Shown here piece after piece: positions 38,779 through 60,339 of a DNA stretch of 64,000 nt. The position numbers were made by a program, and so were the translations under genes. Positions within the stretch are counted from its first letter, which is position 1. Every line of letters begins with the position of its first letter. The stretch comes from Microvelia longipes (taxonomy: Eukaryota; Arthropoda; Insecta; Hemiptera; Veliidae). The notes below the pieces were generated by a model that was not told where the DNA came from, ran no database searches, and saw only the letters and a program-made list of their open reading frames with translations. The DNA is taken from the NCBI GenBank assembly GCA_018340805.1, contig JACMZG010001913.1, positions 18,659,430 through 18,723,429 on the forward strand, written 5' to 3'.

Positions 38779-38978
38779 TGGTGTTCTTATACAATATGGA
38801 AGAGTTCCGAAACAATAATTTGATTTTATTTTAGACAATTATAGTTGTCTTGATGATTTCAAAACCTTGGTTATGCCAATATATATTTACATTGTTTGAA
38901 ATTTTCATTAAATCACATAATCACACTATATTCTGTTCAAGAAAAAAAAGAATATATCGGCATGATATTATTAATAGG

Positions 38979-39118
38979 GCCCATAAACGGATAACTTTTT
39001 TGGCCAAACAAGAATAAAGACAGAGAATAAATAACACCTTCCCTAATCACTATCCTCCACAGTATGGTGTTTCACAACCCTTTTAGGCCAATCCTGTCCG
39101 TGTATGGGGCCCATTTTA
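38979..39118. mobile_element. small inverted-repeat element with GGGCCCAT ends
   Basis: GGGCCCATAAACGGATAA at the left and the reverse complement of 'gtccgtgtatggggccc' at the right form imperfect terminal inverted repeats of about 20 bp. 'ttggcc' and 'ggccaa' pair further in. Confidence 0.6.
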
Positions 39119-39354
39119 TCAGAAATTAAAGAACTAAAAATAATTTTCCATTATTGGAAGAAATTGATAGTATGATAGTATTAAGTTTATAGGAAATGTA
39201 TTTAACAAATTAGTATATTAATGCATTACATACTATTGATGAACTGAAATAAATTTTTAGTAACATCAATACGACTAAAACCAAAGGTTTGAGTGAGAGA
39301 ACATTTTTAGATACATAGACTAGATTCACATCTAAAATCTATTATTTTGAAGCA

Positions 39355-39815
39355 TTAATTTTATTAGAATAATATTTTAAATAAATTAATGAACTATTAA
39401 TGACTTTAGTTCAATAATTAATTTAATGACTAGCTAATAATTATTTGTCTATAGCAATGACATTTCACCCATCTCTGTGGGCATCTTCAGACTTTTAAAC
39501 AAAAGCTACATTAAAAACACATAACAAAACAAAGAAAGAAAGCACAAAAACACAATTAATAACTGGACTAGAAAAATTAGTTGAAAAATTTATTCCTGCA
39601 ATATTTTAATTTTTCTAGTCAAGTTATTAATTATGTTACTGTGCTTTCATTCTTTTTAATGTTATAAGTGTTTTTAATTTAGTTTTAAAGCCTGAAGATG
39701 TCCACAGTAATGGGTGAAATATCATTTATATAGACAAATAATTTTTAGCTAGTCATTAAATTAATTGTAGAACTAAAGGCATTAATAAATTATTAATTTA
39801 TTCAAAATATGTGAA
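39355..39815. mobile_element. ~460-bp foldback element
   Basis: The left arm contains 'gactagctaataattatttg', 'tctatagcaatgacatttca', 'ggcatcttcagactttt', 'aaagcacaaaaaca' and 'ctggactagaaaaatta'. Each recurs as a near reverse complement in the right arm: 'tttctagtcaagttattaat', 'gctttcatt', 'cctgaagatgtcc', 'ggtgaaatatcatttatata' and 'aaataatttttagctagtc'. The centre is near 39590. Confidence 0.85.
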
Positions 39816-39999
39816 TTCTATAAACTTAAAAGTGAAACTAAGGAGAAATTACTTATGAATTTTATTAGTTATTTAATTTGTATTTTTATAAATTGTATTT
39901 TTATTTAATTATTTTCTCTTTAGTTATAATTAAATTTTAGAGGTCAATATATATATATATATATAATGAAGTCGAGAGGGGGTCTGTAAACACCGCTTG

Positions 40000-41099
40000 G
40001 TGATTCCAACACAATCACTACCACACAGGTAATTACACGCTGGGTACTATGGTTGTCGGGGCACCCACAAAATTGATGAGGGCTTATTTAATTTTAAGCT
40101 TACTCGGTCACAAGCTAACTAACCAAGTATAGTTATTAAGTTAGTTCTAACTTTAAAAGTTACATGTTAAGAGCACCAAAAATACTAACTCCTGTTCTTT
40201 ACAAGATAATTTTTTGTAACAAAATGGGTAGCACAAATATGGAGGAAACTACTTTTACGGTTAAAAATACCTTATTACCTCCCCCTTCCAATTCTGAATT
40301 TTAGTATTTGGCTACTCGTAACAAAAAATCTAGTGCACGCCTATGCACTACTATAAATCGTAATACATTTTCCTGTGCAACTAGAGCACGTCGTGGATAA
40401 TCCTGTGACGTCACCTATGTACTTGTAGGTATTTTTTCTTTCTGAAGTTGGACACCTGTTGCTTCTATTAAAACAGCTGTTTTTCATGTCAAAAGTTACA
40501 AAGCAAATATAACTACACATTTATGTTACAAATTTCACAAGCTCTCTTTTACAACATCATATTGACCTCTAGAAATAGAAATTGTCTACATTTTTTTACT
40601 TATTTCTTCTTTAATATCCTAAACTTAATATCAGGACCATAATTGTTTTGATTCTATAACATTAAGTATAAACTAATAATATTTTTATTTTTCTTTGTTT
40701 CAGTTCTCTGGAATAGTAATGAGGTAGAACTTTTTTAAAGATGGAGATATCAAGATAACTAAAATGTTAAAACCCTAATACTTTTTCTACAAAGATTAAA
40801 TTAGAGAGAACTAATTTATAGGTTGGTATTATAAAACACTTAAAATAGTATTTACTTTAGGATCTGTACCCTTTGCTTTACGATCCAACTTCCGATTCTA
40901 ACTGAAACTGAATAATATCTGTCAAATAAGTTTAATATTTGATTAGTTTGATTATTATTAATAGTTTGATTATTTGATAAGTTTAATATAACATCAAATA
41001 TTATTAAATATTGGACCATGAATGCAAATAGTATGTTAAATTTGTGTCAATATACAGGGCGGTACATTACAAATACATCACTCTAATTAACTCAGCTTC
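40000..41099. other. unassigned stretch
   Basis: No coding or structural feature recognised. 39960-40110 is somewhat GC-richer but has no open frame of note. Confidence 0.4.
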
Positions 41100-41107
41100 G
41101 TGTAGAG

Positions 41108-41823
41108 CAGGCCTGGGCAAACATTTCTTGCAAAGGGCCGCTTAGTCTTTTTACAGCCACTCGCGGGCAGCGTTCCCTAAATTTTAAAGTATGCTAAACT
41201 CGCAACAAATTGCAGTTACGCTGGTGTTTTACTCAAGTAAAATTTATTCTCAAAGAATAAGAATTGGGGAAATTTAGCACTAAACAGAGTATCTTTGTCA
41301 GATCTTTAAATATAATTAAAGACAAATTTTGTCTTCAGAATCAAATTTTTACACCTAGAATACTAGTTGTAAAAATAATATAAAAAAGTATTCCGATGAA
41401 ATATAAGATCAAAGGGATTGTATTTTATCAACTCCTTTTTGGCAATTCACTGAAGGCAAAATAGCTTTTTTTTAACTTATTATAGTGAAAATAAAAATTC
41501 GCTAAAATAATTAGAATTCGCCAAATCTGACAATGAGAATTGATATGAAAGGCGACCGCTCTTTATGCAATTGTTTCTCATCTTACTAGTTTTTGTTTCT
41601 CCAAACTTTAAAGTTAAAGTAACAATCCATTATTTCCTTACCTTGATATCTAACTTTTCATAATAATTTTAAATTAAACAATTTATTTGCTTATATACCT
41701 AATATTTTTGTTATTTTTAATTTATTTCATCTTTTTTCTAAACATTTTAATTTTGCCCGCGGGCCACATAAAAATGCTCCGCCGGCCGCATGTGGCCCCC
41801 GGGCCGTAGTTTGCCCAGGCCTG
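41108..41823. mobile_element. non-autonomous hAT-type element with perfect 8-bp target duplication
   Basis: The element begins CAGGCCTGGGCAAAC and ends with the exact reverse complement, GTTTGCCCAGGCCTG. Directly outside both ends is the same 8-base word gtgtagag (41100-41107 and 41824-41831). An 8-bp target duplication is diagnostic for the hAT superfamily. Subterminal regions are GC-rich at both ends ('gggccgcttagtc', 'ggccgcatgtggcccccggg') around an AT-rich core with no transposase frame. The identical duplications suggest a fairly recent insertion. Confidence 0.93.
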
Positions 41824-42564
41824 GTGTAGAGCTATTGTGATAAAATTGCTGTCTACTCCTACTAAGTTAAACATTGGGAGTTTAAATACCTAATTATTTG
41901 TTTAGTAATCGTCTGGCACATATGGTGATCATATTACCCAAAATGTTTTTTTCTTCATTTCTTTAAAAGTTAAATTGCTGTGTGTCTTTATATTAATTAT
42001 TTAAAATTTATGTCAAATCCCAAGCAATTTGATACCAGTATAATTAAATTTTGGTAATTTTTCCTGAGCTATCGCTTGGCATACATAAGAACTATTACCC
42101 TAATTAAAAATAAGCTTACTGATACACTAGGATATATCACTTCTACTACATTTTATAAGAAAAATAAAGGTCTGGGAAAAATCACTGGAATTCAGCGTCA
42201 TTGGTTTCAAATTGTCTAAGACACAGTTTCAGAAATGATCCATATAATGGTATGATCCAATTTAATTTTTTAAAGTTACTGTAGAAAAACACATTTTAGT
42301 AGTCAGATTAGCATACAAGCCAGACGATTAGCAAAAAAAAGGGGTATTTAAACTCCCAATTTTAGGCAGTGCCAATTTTAGGAATTAGATAAATACCAAT
42401 ATATACCATATTATACCATATATATACCATTATACCATATATATATCATATATACAATACATACCAATATTTAATCTCTTCTCTGTGATAGATACCAATT
42501 TTATTGCTATAGTTCCATATAGAGCTGAGTAATCTGAACTGTACCACTGTTTATATAGATAAAA

Positions 42565-42970
42565 TATAGGAAAAGTATTGTGTTAACAATAAAGCTCCGA
42601 AACCAAGAGTCCACATGATTTATCTATTACAGTTGTTTTTAAGACCTCCTGAGTGAAATTTACAAAGTCATCTGTCTGTATATGTGTATTTTATCATTGT
42701 AGCTCCTAGTGTGTTTATGCTAGAGAGATTAAACTTAGCACAAATATCAATTTTTAGATCTAATTGTTCATAAAAAAATATTTTTATGATGTAATTAACA
42801 GTCAATAATGAATCAAGAATTCATGAAACACAGAAAATGATCGGATTTGAAATTTGCCATGCATGCAGACCATTATCAAACCAAATAATGTGCTAAGTTT
42901 CATTTGATTATAAGCGTTAGTTTAATTTTTGTCAAATAACACGTATAATTGTTTAATAAATAGCTACAAA
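42565..42970 (+). repeat. composite repeat family, 5'-part only
   Basis: 'aggaaaagtattgtgttaac', 'taagacctcctgagtgaaat', 'gtgtttatgctagagagatt', 'ttgccatgcatgcagacc' and 'gtgctaagtttcatttgatt' follow the order seen at 54195-54640. The copy stops before the 5S-like segment and tail. Confidence 0.75.
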
Positions 42971-44072
42971 TAAGAAAACCATTGAATTAAGTAGAAATTT
43001 AACAACAGTGTGTTTCTTTAAATAACTATACAAGTGTTCCAAATTTCATTTAAAGTACAGCTGGTGCATCTAAAGTTTTTATTGGTTCAATATTTTTAAT
43101 ATGTTGTTTAGTTAAAATCAGAAGTTGCATTGTAAACATTGTGTATTGTTCCTCTTGTTCATAGAGATATCACTAGAGGGGCCCTATTGGTTGAATTTTG
43201 AAACGTCAAAAAAATAACCTTACCACCTTTGATTATCAATATAATCAAATAAACAGAACAAAATTACAGTGACTTATTTAGTAGAATGCTGAAAAGATTA
43301 TTCAAAACACAAACAATGTGTAGGAATTGATTCATTATTATCTTAACTCACTGTTAGAAGAGGTTTCTATGAGGTTACACAGAGCCCCTGAGAGCCCCAA
43401 AATAATGTTTCAGGACTCTTAACGTATTGAGATAGGCTATGCTTCCTCTAGTATATGTATATCTCTATGCTCGTGTTATTGTAATTTAAAAGTGTTATCT
43501 ACAATTTTGATATAGTTGAATTTTCTATAAGAGACTGACCAAGAAGTGAAAAAACAAGCAGCATATTACTTCACACTATAACTTTTAAATAAAATGGGAA
43601 CCCTTCAAGTTAGTTTGAACATTTTTATTTGGGTTCTAAATTGACTCATCTGTTAAAAATGAAACTTATTAAGACAGGCTTTACTGTATTTTATAAGACA
43701 GAGAGTATTGTTTAATCACATAAGTGCTAAGATTTTTACCGTTTTTTTAACTTCTTAGTCGGACCTTAGAGTGCTAAATTCTTAAAAAATGTATAACAAT
43801 GCGTCTTTACCTTCTAGCATTACTATTACCACTATCGCACATCTAAGAATATTACTTATGTAATTCTAAATATTACAAACCTTTAAAAATTTCAGCTGAC
43901 TAGAATCGAACTACTTACATTAAAATGACTACCGCTGAAATTCAAATACTTTGACACATTTAAGGAATATGAAGGAAGTCTTAAGATAGGTTAATATACT
44001 ATGATTTAAAATTTTTGGCAGTTAAAAAAAAGAATAAGAGAAAGATACTGTCTTTGTGTAAAATTTCTTAAG

Positions 44073-44150
<78 letters not shown>

Positions 44151-44452
44151 CTTTCTTAATCTATATTTTAAGGATCTAAAATTAATACAACAGAACATTT
44201 AGTCTTATTGTTTTTTGCTGCCTACTTTTCAACCTTAATTTTTTTGGACAGATTAAATACATTTATATTGCAAAGACCATAAAAATTCACTTTTTTTAAT
44301 TTTTTGAGACAGTAGAGTCTGGTAGAGTACATACTTTACTGCCTCTTTCTCTCTCAAAAAAAGAAAATAAATAAACTCCGGTCAAGTATGAACAATAAAA
44401 AATCTTTTGTCATTAGCTACAATTACTTTTTTAAAAAAATTAAATTTATTTT
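42970..44452. other. gene-free flank downstream of the kelch gene
   Basis: No coding feature recognised. The stretch contains a pure TA tract at about 44074-44147. The 3' end of the minus-strand kelch gene faces this region. Confidence 0.5.
44074..44147. repeat. TA microsatellite
   Basis: Uninterrupted (TA)n of about 74 bp, downstream of the kelch gene. Confidence 0.97.
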
Positions 44453-53574
<9,122 letters not shown>

Positions 53575-54194
53575 CTGAAACAATAGATTTGAAATTATAA
53601 TTAATCACATTAATTTATAGAGCATTACAAATTATCCACTGCCAAATTTAAAGCCTTCAATCTCTTGCTGCAATTTACTTATTTTATTTATTTGAAATTA
53701 ACAGACCACACGATCCTTTTACATGTAATAATTATAAAAAAAAACAAATACAAAAATATTTTTTGTATTTTTTTTTATAATGATATATTTTGCAAGTTTT
53801 TTTGCATAAAATCACCAATGGAGTGGCACTCATATTGGGCACGAAGTTGGGAAAATATTTATTATAGAAGTCGGTTTGTGGAGACATTTTTATTTTTCGA
53901 AAGCAATGGATAGATCATCAACTTGAACCAACCAGCTTCCTCTCATCTCACCCTTCTGTCAAAACATATGCGGTTGTATCAAATAGTACTAAAGTAAATT
54001 ATGAATACCCCAGTAACTTATCAAAAATGTGAATAAATTATAGCAGTAATAGAAGAGAGAGAAATAGACAAATCAGGCAAATCAATGCATGCCAAAACAG
54101 ATCCTTGTGTAAACATTTTTAAATTAAACCATTTATAAATACAAATAAATTAATATTGAACTTTTAAACAATTTTACTTTTCTGAATTAATACT

Positions 54195-54990
54195 GTAGGA
54201 ATATAGGAAAAGTATTTTGTTAGCAAAAAAATCCTGAAACAGAGATATCACCGGAATTAAACGTTTCAGGTGTTTTTAAGACCTCTTGAGTATGTTTCAC
54301 AAACTTATCTCTCAGTAAGTGTGTATAGTGTGTGTATGTAAGTGTGTATGTCTGTTATAATTGTATCTCCCAGTGTATTTATGCTAGAGAGTTGATACTT
54401 GGTAATAAAATCAATCTTTATGTCTGGTTGAGCTATCCGGAAAATTATTTTTATGACGAAATTAACCTGCAATAATGACTCAGTAAAAATTTAATAAACG
54501 CAGAAAAATTTGTCGATCGGTTTGAGATTTGGCATGCATGTACTCATATATAAAGCCAACATGTGTGCTAAGTTTCATTTCATTATCAGCATTAGTTAAT
54601 TTTTTATCGAATGACTTATGTACGTTTTTTAAAAACTTTAAAAATAATTTAAAAATAATCCAATTGAGTTGAAATTTGGCACAAATGTATACCTTTTTGT
54701 AATAAATAAGTGCACTAAGTTTTGTTTCAATACGACAAATACATCTATAATTATTGTTTAATAAAAGTTAAGCAGCATCACGCGTGGTCAGTGCCTGGAT
54801 GGGTGACCGCTGGGAAAAACTGATGTATGTTTACTATGTAAGGACAAGCTAAGTGAGTCTTAACACGTGTTGCTCTCTAAATTTGACGATTTTAATGTTC
54901 TGAGACGAGCGAAGCGAGTCCAAAGTAAGATGGATGAGCGTAGCGAATCCGATGTGATGAGGAAAAATTCCGAGGTACCACGAATCCAAT
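54195..54990 (+). repeat. composite repeat with 5S-rRNA-like segment, copy A
   Basis: The element starts near 'ataggaaaagtattttgtta' and 'cctgaaacagagatatcacc'. It runs through 'ttatgctagagag', 'tttggcatgcatgtac' and 'ttgagttgaaatttggcaca' to the 5S-like segment (54767-54816). It then has a tail with 'gacgagcgaagcgagtcc', 'gatgagcgtagcgaatccga' and 'tgtgatgagg...gaggtacc'. Copies B and C show the same blocks in the same order on the other strand. No protein frame is visible. Short GTGT repeats lie at 54310-54350. Confidence 0.9.
54767..54816 (+). ncRNA. 5S-rRNA-derived segment (part of a repeat, not a gene)
   Basis: GTTAAGCAGCATCACGCGTG is followed by GTCAGTGCCTGGATGGGTGA and CCGCTGGGAA. Animal 5S rRNA has the series 'TAAGCAG.GTCGGGC.TGGT.AGTACTTGGATGGG.GACCGCCTGGGAA' over about positions 50-100, which contains the internal A box, intermediate element and C box bound by TFIIIA/TFIIIC. 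The first 50 and last 20 bases of 5S are absent. It is therefore a promoter-bearing remnant as in SINE3-type elements. Confidence 0.8.
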
Positions 54991-56134
54991 TTTTTTTAAA
55001 TTTTTTGTAGCAATAAAATGTTTAAAAATGTTTGAAAAGAAATATATTTCAGTTATATAAGAGTATAAATCAAGAAATATGAATAGGTTATATAATAATG
55101 TAAGTATTCAACAAAATAAGAGAGAAAACATGAAACTAAACGAGGTAAAGATTTGCATGAGAAGTCAGGAGCACTCGTAAGGCTATACGAATAAACTAAG
55201 TACTCTCTAGATAGAAAATGTTTTTCTCAATTAGAAAATCCTTTTTAACAAATTGAAATAATGATGCTCGTATAACTTGATATGTTCCTAGAGCTTTTTT
55301 ATGTCCTGGAGTGTGTTTTTTGTGTCCTGGAGAGTTTTTAGTCCCAGAGTTAAACTATACAGTACGGCAATGTTTAGAAAGAACCAAAACCTTAAAACGC
55401 TTGATAGGGTAGTTTTGAATCTGTATTACTACCTGTATTATTACCTTTGTAAAAATAGAATAAGGAAATTATTTAAAATAAAATTCAAATATTACGAAAA
55501 AAAAAAATTATTATTAATGAAGATTATTTAAAATAAACTTGGTATATGAAATTAATTTTTAGTAAATTGTTGAATTTGTTTTATTTAATTCTTATTAAAT
55601 TAAACAATTTCAAAAAGGCTACAAGACACAAGTAGAGCAAAAAGCATTAATTTTTCGATTTTCAAACTGTTCATGCAAGTTATATACATAAAAGATTACT
55701 TAAATTCTTAAATTAATCATAGATATTATTAAAGGAACGTCAGTGAGTCCTTCATTAGAAGGTTAAGTGGCTCGACATTTATCGTTTGTGCGTCTCGCGA
55801 TCACGGTCGAAAAAATTGACTGATTGTTGTACTAATAACATGTTAGAGCTGTATAGTTTATGTATAAAATTCGAAAAAAATTAAAAAATTAAATAGAAGA
55901 ATAGAAATTAAAAATTAGAAATTAAAAATAGAGGACAACTTGAAAATTATAATTTTGTGTTAAAAAATTAAGTCGTATGAAAGCTCTTGAAAAGTAAAAA
56001 AATAAATAACTTCCCATTTTCAAAATGGTGGAGGTAACAACAAATATATCGAAATAGGTCGAGTAATATATCGATTGAAAGCTCTAACTGATTAGATAAG
56101 AAAAGGTTACACATAAGTTTCGCTAAGTTCAATA

Positions 56135-56400
56135 TGGAAAAAGAGGCTCGCTTCGCTCGCAAAATTGCTAAATTTTAGAGTTAGGTTCATTAAAAAGTGT
56201 TCGCTAGATTGTTGTATATATACTTAAATATATAAAAAGAGGCTCGCTTCGCTCACTAGATTGCTATAAATATATATCCAAATATATGCAAAAAGATTTT
56301 TTTTACTTGTAAAATGACTTATGTATGTTAGGTAAAGTTAAAATGGGCTCGCTTCGTTCGCTAGGTTGATAAAACCCTTATTTGTTTTGTAATGTGCACG
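56135..56400 (-). repeat. short array of GCTCGCTTCGCTCGC satellite units
   Basis: Three units of 'ggctcgcttcgctcgc' at about 56145, 56240 and 56346, with 'agattg' and AT-rich spacers as in the big satellite at 17780-20135, next to composite copy B. Confidence 0.85.
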
Positions 56401-56416
56401 TGAAGTGAGCCTTTAT

Positions 56417-56456
56417 TATTTTTTATAAGGGCTAAGCTTAGCCCTTATAAAAAATA
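56417..56456. repeat. perfect 40-bp palindrome
   Basis: Twenty bases from 56417 (TATTTTTTATAAGGGCTAAG) are followed without loop by their exact reverse complement. Centre is AAG/CTT at 56436/56437. It lies between the small satellite array and composite copy B. Confidence 0.95.
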
Positions 56457-56554
56457 TATAGGATTATATATATATATAGGATAGCTATCCTTAAATATTA
56501 TATTATTAAAAAAATAGTAAAAAGCTATGAAGTTTTGGTCATAGTAAATAAATA

Positions 56555-57335
56555 AAATCGGGTTCCGGGTACCTCGTACCTTTTCCTCATCACATCGGAT
56601 TCGCTACGCTCATCCTCTCTACTTCGGACTCTCTTTGCTTTTCCTAAGAATATACAATTTGTCAAATGTATGCTGCAACACCTCTTTGGACTCGCTTCGC
56701 TTGTCCTCAGATATTAAATACATTCGTTTCATCCTCAGCGGTCACCCATATAGCACTGACCACGCTTAATGCTGCTAAACTTTTATGATCCAACAAAAAC
56801 CATAGATATACTTGTCGTATTAAAATGAAACTTGGTGTACTTATTTATTACGTAAAAGTATAAAATTGTACCGAATTTCAAGTCAATTGGATTGTTTACC
56901 GTTTTTTTTTTTTTTTTTTTTTTAACGTACAGAAGTCATTTAATAAAAATTGAACTAATGCTGATAAGAAGAAACTTAGCACATAAGTTAGTCTAATACA
57001 TGGCTACATGCGTGCCAAATCTCAATTCGCAGCACAACTGCAGCGGTAGATTGATTTTTGTTCAAAGTTTCAACTCTCTAGCATAAATACACTGGGCGCT
57101 TCGGATAACAGACACACACATACACTCACATACACAAACTCACACACACATACACTCACACACACACATACACTCAAACACATACACTCACACACTAACA
57201 TACAGACAGACAACTTAAAAAAGCTGAGAAAACCACTCAGGAGGCCTTTAAAACGCCTGAAACGAATAATTCCGGTTTCATCGCGGTTTCAGATTTTTGT
57301 GCAAACACAAAACTTTTCTTATATACCTAACGGTA
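56555..57335 (-). repeat. composite repeat with 5S-rRNA-like segment, copy B
   Basis: Read on the minus strand the order is the same as in copy A: 'tctgaaaccgcgatgaaacc', a CA-rich tract (57100-57200), 'tttatgctagagag', 'gagatttggcacgcatgtag', 'ttgacttgaaattcgg'. The 5S-like segment follows (56735-56780, GCAGCATTAAGCGTGGTCAG and GGGTGACCGCTGAGG), then two GCGAAGCGAG-type words and the 'gatgtgatgagg..gaggtacc' end. A run of about 24 T lies at 56900-56923. Confidence 0.9.
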
Positions 57336-57379
57336 CGAATGAGGAAGAGTAACAACATAAATGGTCAAAAAACGCTATC

Positions 57380-57625
57380 TTATCTAGCGAGCGAAGCTAG
57401 TCTGTTGTGAATTAAGTTTTTTTAATGTATATCATTCGGACATGAGCTTCAGATGCAAAGCTTAACTAGTTTTATAAATGTGTAATTAACTTTGGTTGGA
57501 CATTTTATGGCGAGCGTAGCGAGCCTGTTACGAATTACGTTTATTCGATGTATATCTTTCTGACGTAAGTTCCAGATGCAACGCTTAACTAGTTTTATAA
57601 ATGTGTGATTAACTTTGGTTGTCTC
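57380..57625 (+). repeat. two tandem ~122-bp units with GCGAGCG..GCGAG words
   Basis: 'gcgagcg(a/t)agc.ag.ctgtt', 'gaatta', 'atgtatatc', 'agatgcaa.gcttaactagtt' and 'ttataaatgtgt.attaactt' occur at 57383-57505 and again at 57510-57630. The first motif relates to the satellite core. Confidence 0.8.
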
Positions 57626-59289
57626 GAAATAACAAATAATTTTTTAGTCTTTCATGTTTCTATTTATTTACTTCATACAATTTTTTTATAGCCACAAGGG
57701 TATTTGAAATCGAGTTAAAATTAATGGTTTATGGGGTCATTAAATTAGGATTAGGAAGTCAAAATAACATCAAGTACATGTACGAAACCCCTCGAGATCC
57801 ATAACCCCGTTGACGTATCGCCTCCAGCTATTAAAGTAATGAGAAAACCCGTGTTATACGAGATCGCTCTTAAAAAGTTAAGATTGATTTCAAGTAGATG
57901 TGAAAAATAGGAGGGGCTGGGAAAAGTAGCTGCAATACTAGCTGAAATCAAGGATGTGATAAGCAGGGAATGTGTTAAGATCATGTATGAGCATAGTTCA
58001 CGTTAGATTATTTAAGAAATGGTATCAGATGGTTGTTGAAAGCAAGGGGCGGCTGCGTTAAGGTATGAAGGGGAAATGTTGCTTCCCTTGAGGATTTCTG
58101 TACTTCTTACCCCAAGGGAGAAATACCAGAAGGTACTCGAAAGAACAAGTGGTCAGATTAGAACTTTTCTTCAATGAAGGGAGCACCCTTCAAAATATCA
58201 AACTTTTATACACAAAAACGTAAAAAGAGTGTTAGGGATGAAAGTGAAGGTAGTAACAGAAAAGTCGATAAAATGTTAATAAAAATGAAAAATATTTCAT
58301 TTACTAGTTAAAAATTTATTTTTTATTAAAGTAACAACTAAAAATAAAGTTATTTTATTTTTAACTGAGTAGTTAAAAATTGTACCGTTTTTTTTAGCAT
58401 AGCTTCTTTTAACTTCATTTTAGTTTACCTAATAAGCTTGCAAATATTTATACACAAAAATATATATATTCTTTGCTATGATACATGATACATATTTAGT
58501 TTAATCGAAATAGTCCCCCTCTACTTACTTTATCTAAACAACCACACAAGCGTCATTTGTAAAAGGTACGAGCTACAATGCCTTGAGTCTGCGCTTTATT
58601 TATTTGTCTTATTAGACTATTACTAGATAACACAATTCAACAAATCTCATCTATACTACGTAATGCATTATTTATAAAATGGTTAGATTAATGTGAAATC
58701 GGGAAAGAGTTTTATATAAACCATTAGGGGAGGAAACAGACCAATAACTTGATCTAAACATTAGATTAAAACAAATCTTATCCTCATATAAATTCTTTAA
58801 GAAAGAAACAAACAAGAAAAAAAGGGACAATTTAGAGTTTAGCCTTATAGATGTAATATACAACACTGAAGCCAACCTACGCTCTTAGAAGAATACGTAA
58901 TGAAGGAAGACTAAAAAAAGACCTTATTTTCTACCCAAGCATTTTTATAAATTGGTTATTTTTTTATCCTAAAATAAGTAATGAACTTTAAAGAACTAAA
59001 AAATCGGATACGGGGTACCCTCAGTACTTTTCCTCGCAACATAGGGTTTGCTACGCTCATGCTGACTAAAAAATAAAACGCGGAAATTGTTTAGATAGAT
59101 TGGAAATTTGGCAAGCATGGGGTCTAAAAATTGTTTTTTTTCAAAAACTTATTTAAAACTCTGTCTGAACGGTAAAGTAAAAAAATAAAATTACTGTGGG
59201 GACGTTTCTGCCAAGCTGACCATAAACATGCCTTATAAGGAAAACACGAAACAATCCTGTAGCAGGTATAAGGTTTTATCAAAATATTA

Positions 59290-60085
59290 AAAATTCGTGT
59301 ACGGGATACTTCAAAAACTCATCACATTGAATTCGTTACGCTTATCCTCTCTACTTCGGACTCGCTTCGCTCGTCCTCAAATAGTAAATAATTCCGTTTC
59401 ATTCCCAGCGGTCACTCATCCAGGCAATAAAAACGCTCGATGCTGCTTAACTTACGAAAAAAGGAAACTTCGTATACTTATTTATTATGTAAAGGTACTT
59501 GTGCTAAATATCAACTCAATAGAATATGTTTTTGATTTTTTACAATTTTTTAATAACGTATACAAGTCATTCCATAAAAATTGAACTAAAACTAATAATG
59601 AAATGACACTAGATACATATATTTTTCTTGTGTATGAATACATGCATGCTAAATTTCTACCCGATCACAACATTTTTCCGCTTTTTAGCGAATTTTTATT
59701 ATGAAAATGACGCTTATGAGGTTGTTCGGATGACGGAAGTTGAGGGTGGGAGTGAGGGGGATCGGTTCCTATTGGCTTCCTGATATTTTGGATTTAAAAA
59801 ATTTTTGCTAAGCCATTAATACGGGTTATTGACGTCATAAAAAAATTCCTGCTAGCACAACTAGACCTTATGATTAATTTTGTACCAATATTTAACTCTC
59901 TAGCTTATACTCGTAGCTCCCAGCATATTTATATACGCTGGGAGCTACAATGATAACACACACACATACAGACAACTTTGTGAGAACCTCTTAATTGGTC
60001 ATACCTAAAACAAATAATCCCAAAGAAATCCCGGTTTCGGATTTTTTCGCAAACAATACTTTTTTTATTTACCTATACGGTATAA
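59290..60085 (-). repeat. composite repeat with 5S-rRNA-like segment, copy C
   Basis: Same block order as copies A and B on the minus strand. The 5S-like segment is 59404-59453 (AAGTTAAGCAGCATCGAGCG, then GCCTGGATGAGTGACCGCTG). The tail 'gacgagcgaagcgagtcc', 'gataagcgtaacgaattcaa' and 'tgtgatgag' follows at 59300-59385. A local inverted duplication GTAGCTCCCAGC / GCTGGGAGCTAC lies at 59913-59948. Confidence 0.9.
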
Positions 60086-60156
60086 ATAAGGGAAAGTAAA
60101 AAGTCAATTTTTTTTTACTTTATTAAAAGTAACAAATAAGGCATACTAAAAATTGA

Positions 60157-60292
60157 AGAGTTAGGTCTTCCAGTGGTGACCTTCAATGCAGATAAACATT
60201 ATGTAGGATATCCATAATGACCTACATCACAGTGGATGCGAAACGTCGGATTCTTCATCTACATTGACGCGGTCACCACCGGAAGACCTAAA
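60157..60292. mobile_element. small inverted-repeat element
   Basis: 'ttaggtcttccagtggtgac' at the left and 'gtcaccaccggaagacctaa' at the right are near-exact reverse complements. Next inside, 'caatgcagat' and 'atctacattg' pair. About 136 bp, non-coding. Confidence 0.75.
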
Positions 60293-60339
60293 TCTTCATG
60301 ACTATAACCACGGAAGCCTACGCAGTTTATATTACAAAT

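Noticed and set aside
54767..54816. Functional 5S rRNA gene
   Set aside because: Only about 50 bases of the 5S middle are present, in several repeat copies with mutations; both ends of 5S are missing.
57751..57984. 77-codon hydrophobic minus-strand frame as an upstream kelch exon
   Set aside because: It lacks kelch features (no GG strand or W..D end) and suitable splice-site context; not accepted as part of the gene.
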